A DNA stretch of 54,038 bases from positions 1 to 54,038 of the forward strand of contig JALSJE010000098.1 of the NCBI GenBank assembly GCA_026989495.1, in the 5' to 3' direction. How positions within the stretch are numbered: position 1 is the first letter of the stretch; every line of letters begins with the position of its first letter. Positions 50,475 to 54,038 of this stretch are shown here, in pieces. The DNA is from Gammaproteobacteria bacterium (GTDB taxonomy: Bacteria; Pseudomonadota; Gammaproteobacteria; S144-34). The notes under the pieces are model-generated. The model saw nothing but the letters and a program-made list of their open reading frames with translations, was not told the DNA's origin and did not search any database. A program made the position numbers and the translations under genes.

Positions 50475-51800
50475 GTGCGTGACCTGTTCGTCCTGGCGGT
50501 CGTCTTCGGCAGCGTGCCCGTGATCCTCGCCCGCCCCTGGATCGGCGTGCTCGTCTGGTCCTGGATCGCCTACATGAACCCGCACCGCCTCGCCTGGGGC
50601 ATCGCGCGCGACTTCCCCGTCGCCATGACGGTGGGGGCGACCACGCTGGCGGCGCTGCTGATCACGCGCGACCGGCGCCCGCCGCCGCTCACGCGCGAGA
50701 CGGTGGTGCTCGCGCTCTTCACGCTCTGGATGGTCGTGACCACCTTCTTCGCCCTCGAGCCGGATCCCGCCGCGCGCCAGCTCGAGAAGGTGCTCAAGAT
50801 CCAGCTCTTCACCTTCGTCACCATGATGCTGATCTTCACCCGCGAGCGCATCCACTGGCTCGTGTGGGCCATCGTGCTCTCCATCGGCTTCTACGGGGTC
50901 AAGGGCGGGATCTTCACCCTCGCCACCGGTGGCGCCCACCGCGTCCTCGGCCCCTACGGCACCTTCATCGGCGGCAACAACGAGATCGGCCTGGCCATGA
51001 TCATGGTGCTGCCGCTGATGCGCTACCTCCAGCTCCAGGCCCGGCGCGTGTGGGAGCGCAACCTCTGGTGGGCCGCCATGGGGCTCACCGGCATCGCCAT
51101 CCTGGGCACCCACTCGCGCGGGGCGCTGGTCGGCATTCTCGCCATGCTCGCCATGCTCGCCTGGCGCACGCGCCGCAAGCTCCTCTTCGTGCTGGCGCTG
51201 GCGGCGCTGGCGCCCGCCGCCTGGGACTTCATGCCCGAGAAGTGGCACGCGCGCATGGAGACCATCGAGCGCTACGAGGAGGACCGTTCGGCCCAGGGCC
51301 GCATCAACGCCTGGGGCTTCGCCTTCAACCTCGCCAAGGACCGTCCCCTGGTCGGCGGCGGTTTCGAGACCTTCCGCCCGCGCTGGTTCCTCGAGTACGC
51401 CCCCAACCCCTACAAGGTCCACGACGCCCACAGCATCTATTTCGAGGTGCTGGGCGAGCACGGCTTCGTGGGGCTCGCGCTCTTCCTGCTGCTGGGATGG
51501 TTCACGCTGCGCAGGGCAGGCCGCATCCGCAGGCTCACGAAAGGGCGCGAGGCGCTGCTCTGGGCGCACGACCTCGCCTCCATGATCCAGGTGAGCCTGG
51601 TGGGCTACGCCGTCTCCGGCGCCTTCCTCGGGCTCGCCTACTTCGACCTCTACTACGCGCTGGTGGCGATCACCGTGATGCTCGGCAAGGTGGTCGAGTC
51701 CGCGCGCGCGGAGGAGCCGGCGCCCGAGGCCGCGGCGCCGGCCCCGGTCCGGCCCGGCTTCCCGGCGCCCGAGGGCGGCAGGAGCGGCACGCGCCCATGA
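50475..51800 (+). CDS. XrtA-associated O-glycosylation ligase / Wzy-like polymerase
   Basis: A 441-aa membrane protein with about ten to twelve helices. WSWIAYMNPHRLAWGIA at the N-terminus is typical of the exosortase-linked O-ligase family. The large loop has THSRGALVGILAM and VGGGFETFRPRWFLEYAP...VHDAHSIYFEVLGEHG, the Wzy_C region. It may polymerise EPS or attach it to proteins. It starts at a GTG with GGAGG nearby. Confidence 0.9.
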   Translation: MRDLFVLAVVFGSVPVILARPWIGVLVWSWIAYMNPHRLAWGIARDFPVAMTVGATTLAALLITRDRRPPPLTRETVVLALFTLWMVVTTFFALEPDPAARQLEKVLKIQLFTFVTMMLIFTRERIHWLVWAIVLSIGFYGVKGGIFTLATGGAHRVLGPYGTFIGGNNEIGLAMIMVLPLMRYLQLQARRVWERNLWWAAMGLTGIAILGTHSRGALVGILAMLAMLAWRTRRKLLFVLALAALAPAAWDFMPEKWHARMETIERYEEDRSAQGRINAWGFAFNLAKDRPLVGGGFETFRPRWFLEYAPNPYKVHDAHSIYFEVLGEHGFVGLALFLLLGWFTLRRAGRIRRLTKGREALLWAHDLASMIQVSLVGYAVSGAFLGLAYFDLYYALVAITVMLGKVVESARAEEPAPEAAAPAPVRPGFPAPEGGRSGTRP

Positions 51801-53611
51801 CCGGGACGGAGGCCTTCCGCTGCGAGGGTGCGGCCGCGCCGGCGGACACGGTCGCCCCCGCGCGGCCGCCCGCGCCGGGGCTCGCCGGGCGGCTCGCGCG
51901 CGCCGGCGAAGGATTCCGCGCGGAAGTCTCGGGGGACGCCGCCGCCCGGGACGGCGGGCTGCACGCGGCCGTCGCCGGCCGCCCGCGCTGGCGCGATCCC
52001 GAGCTGGCGGGGCTCGCGGCGGAGGCGGGCGCGGCGCGGGCGCTGATCGAGGCCTGGCGCCGCCACGGCCCGCGTCTGCTCGAGCGGCTCGAGGGCCGCT
52101 TCGCCGTGGCGGTGCTCGAGACCCCGGCCGGCACGGGGCTGCTGGCCTGCGACCGGCTCGGGAGCCTCCCGGTATGCTGGGCCGAGGCGGCCGGCGGCGT
52201 GGTCTTCGCCACCCGCGCCGACGCGGTGGCGCGCGATGCCGCCGTCCGGGCGGGCCTCGATCCGCAGGCCCTCCACGACTACCTCCATTTCCACGTGGTG
52301 CCCGCGCCGGAGACGGTGCATGCCGGCGTGCGGCGGCTGCTTCCGGGCCATGCGCTGCGGATCGACGGCGGCCACGCGCGCGTCGAGCCCTGGTGGCTGC
52401 CCCGCTACGGCCGCCACGCCCGGGCGGCGGCCGCCACCCGCGCCGAGCTCCTCGGGCGGCTGCGGCAGGCGGTGCGGGCCGCCCTGGAAGGGGAGGCGGC
52501 GGTCGGCGCTTTCCTCAGCGGCGGCACCGACAGCTCGGCCGTGGCGGGGCTGGCGGCCGCCGTGCGCGGCGGGCCGCTGCCGGCCTTCTCGATCGGCTTC
52601 GACGCCGAGGGCTACGACGAGCTCGCCTACGCGCGCATCGCCGCCCGCCGGTTCGGTCTCGAGCATCATGCGCACTACCTCACGCCGGACGAGGTGGCGG
52701 AGGCCGCGCCGCGCATCGCCGCCCATTTCGACCAGCCCTTCGGCAACGCCTCGGTGGTGGCGGCATGGCGCTGCGCGGCGCTGGCGCGCGAGCACGGCGT
52801 GCGGCGGCTGCTCGCCGGCGACGGCGGCGACGAGCTCTTCGGCGGCAACGCCCGCTACGCCCGCCTCGAGCTGCTCGCGCGCTACGGCCGGCTGCCCGCC
52901 GTGGTGCGGCGTCTCATCGTCGATCCGCTCGCGCGCCCGGGCGGGCCCGGGCCGCTGCGCAAGCTCGCCCGCTACGTCGAGCAGGCCAGGCGCGATCCGG
53001 TCGAGCGCCTCGAGGACTACAACCTGCTGCGCCGCCTCGGTCCGGAACGGGTGCTCCATCCGGATCTCCTCGCGGCGGTGGACACGCACCGCCCCCTCGC
53101 GCTGCGCTCGGAGGCCTTCCACGGCGCGCTCGCCGACCACGATCTCGACCGCATGCTCGCCATGGACCTGCGCTTCACGCTGGCCGACGACGACCTGCAG
53201 AAGGTCGGCCGCGCCTGCGAGCTGGCGGGCGTCGAGGTGGCCTTCCCCATGCTGGACGAGGCGGTGGTGGACTTCGCCTGCGCCCTGCCGCCGCGCCTCA
53301 AGGCCACGCCCTGGCGGCTGCGCCCCTTCTACAAGCGCGCCATGCGCGGCTTCCTGCCGCGCGCGATCCTGCGCAAGCCCAAGCACGGCTTCGGGCTGCC
53401 CTTCGGCGTCTGGCTCACGCGCCACGCCGGGCTGCGCGCGCTCGCCCTCGGCAGCCTCGAGGCGCTGGCCGACCGGGGGATCGTCGCGCGTGCCTTCCTC
53501 GACGAGCTCGCCACCGAGCGCCTGCGCGAGCACCCCGCCTACTACGGCGTCATGGTCTGGGTCCTGATGATGCTCGAGCTGTGGCTGCAGTCGCGCGAGG
53601 TGAGGCCATGA
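51797..53611 (+). CDS. Asparagine-synthase-like protein with degenerate glutaminase domain
   Basis: A 604-aa protein. The synthase half is intact: FLSGGTDSSAVAGLA (ATP loop), LAGDGGDELFGGNARY and ILRKPKHGFGLPFGVWL. The N-terminal half keeps the glutaminase outline (RFAVAVLETPAG, ACDRLGSLPVCWAEA), but its N-terminus is MTGTEAFRCEG, without the essential Met-Cys nucleophile. It should therefore use free ammonia, work with the amidotransferase at 42697, or catalyse another ATP-dependent ligation. Starts 4 nt before the previous stop. Confidence 0.86.
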   Translation: MTGTEAFRCEGAAAPADTVAPARPPAPGLAGRLARAGEGFRAEVSGDAAARDGGLHAAVAGRPRWRDPELAGLAAEAGAARALIEAWRRHGPRLLERLEGRFAVAVLETPAGTGLLACDRLGSLPVCWAEAAGGVVFATRADAVARDAAVRAGLDPQALHDYLHFHVVPAPETVHAGVRRLLPGHALRIDGGHARVEPWWLPRYGRHARAAAATRAELLGRLRQAVRAALEGEAAVGAFLSGGTDSSAVAGLAAAVRGGPLPAFSIGFDAEGYDELAYARIAARRFGLEHHAHYLTPDEVAEAAPRIAAHFDQPFGNASVVAAWRCAALAREHGVRRLLAGDGGDELFGGNARYARLELLARYGRLPAVVRRLIVDPLARPGGPGPLRKLARYVEQARRDPVERLEDYNLLRRLGPERVLHPDLLAAVDTHRPLALRSEAFHGALADHDLDRMLAMDLRFTLADDDLQKVGRACELAGVEVAFPMLDEAVVDFACALPPRLKATPWRLRPFYKRAMRGFLPRAILRKPKHGFGLPFGVWLTRHAGLRALALGSLEALADRGIVARAFLDELATERLREHPAYYGVMVWVLMMLELWLQSREVRP

Positions 53612-54038
53612 GCATGGGCTGGGCCTGGGCCGCGCTCGCCGCCGCCGTGCTGGCCGCCTGGACGGCGGCGCTGTGGCCGTGGCGCCGGCTGCTTCCGCGG
53701 CTGTGGCGCGAGCCGGTGCTGGCGGTGCCGGTGGTGGTCCTCGAGAGCGACGACTGGGGCCCGGCCCCCGATCCCGCCGCCGAGGCCCGGGCGCTGGGCG
53801 CGCTGGCCGGGCTGCTGGCGCGGCACCGCGACGCCCGCGGCCACCCCGCCGTGATGACGCTCGGTATCGTCCTCGCCGCGCCGGACGGGCGGGCCTGGCG
53901 CGAGGCGGGTCCCGACGCGCTGGCACGCCAGGTCTGGCCGCGCGTGCGGCTCGAGGATCCTTCCCAGCGGCCCGTGCTCGGGGCCGTGCGCGAAGGGGCC
54001 CTGCGGGGCGTCTTCGTGCCCCAGCTCCACGGCATGGA
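53608..54038 (+). CDS. Partial membrane-anchored protein, possibly polysaccharide-deacetylase-like
   Basis: The first 143 codons of a gene cut by the window end. It begins MSMGWAWAALAAAVLAAWTA, one N-terminal helix, followed by VPVVVLESDDWGPAPDPAAE. The ESDDWG segment recalls the metal-binding start of some polysaccharide-deacetylase-like proteins in exosortase loci, but too little is present to be sure. The ATG overlaps the previous stop (ATGA), so it belongs to the EPS operon. Confidence 0.7.
   Translation, partial: MSMGWAWAALAAAVLAAWTAALWPWRRLLPRLWREPVLAVPVVVLESDDWGPAPDPAAEARALGALAGLLARHRDARGHPAVMTLGIVLAAPDGRAWREAGPDALARQVWPRVRLEDPSQRPVLGAVREGALRGVFVPQLHGM

Noticed and set aside
1-54038. 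CRISPR arrays, insertion sequences, integrases or phage genes.
   Set aside because: No regularly spaced repeats, transposase, recombinase or phage structural genes were seen. The only dispersed repeats are the short REP-like hairpins.

Overview
The window is about 54 kb of very GC-rich DNA from a Gram-negative bacterium, most likely a gammaproteobacterium. It opens with the 3' end of a 5S rRNA gene and its terminator. Then come birA, coaX, a SPOR-domain gene and tRNA-Thr(UGU), the order that in many gammaproteobacteria continues into tRNA-Tyr/Gly/Thr and tuf. Here that order breaks directly after tRNA-Thr and is replaced by an exopolysaccharide (EPS) and exosortase A (XrtA)/PEP-CTERM protein-sorting locus that runs off the right edge. 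Product names come from reading the translations; no database search was run.

Layout: (1) 1-3798: rRNA end, a small orphan gene, a secreted trypsin-like protease and a secreted alpha/beta hydrolase (both with PEP-CTERM-type tails), and an amidohydrolase lipoprotein. (2) 3795-6302: birA-coaX-SPOR-tRNA-Thr. (3) 6303-17312: EPS priming sugar transferase, PrsK histidine kinase, PrsR sigma-54 activator and two tandem PrsT-type TPR proteins. (4) 17338-19974: a FeeM-like acyltransferase fused to a CRP-like sensor (minus strand) and a canonical PEP-CTERM protein (plus strand). (5) 20163-22168: an overlapping nitroreductase-like/ThiF-like pair (minus strand). (6) 22313-27787: a LolA-like protein, a SPOR-repeat plus outer-membrane-barrel fusion and an MMPL/RND transporter. 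(7) 28233-29018: a vWA-like PEP-CTERM protein (minus strand). (8) 29508-36355: EPS export lipoprotein, chain-length determinant, tyrosine kinase, barrel, ATPase and UDP-GlcNAc 2-epimerase. (9) 36667-54038: deacetylase, FemAB-like protein, XrtA, five glycan-building enzymes, two sulfotransferases, a CapK-like ligase, an O-ligase/polymerase and a second amidotransferase.

How the parts fit: the EPS genes make, polymerise and export a polysaccharide. XrtA cleaves and probably attaches PEP-CTERM proteins. PrsK/PrsR would switch on target genes through sigma-54.

The most interesting signal is non-coding. Three PEP-CTERM genes in different parts of the window each have a -24/-12 (GG-N10-GC) promoter, with a shared TTTTACA-containing upstream element exactly 81, 81 and 83 bp before the -24 GG. 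Two of these elements are identical over 17 nt, and two of the three promoters have an IHF-like site in between. Separately, an 18-nt near-palindrome, TGTAAGC-N5-CCTACA, precedes both the priming-transferase operon and the export operon. Together these read as a candidate cis-regulatory code for the exosortase regulon, with its likely activator PrsR encoded in the same window.
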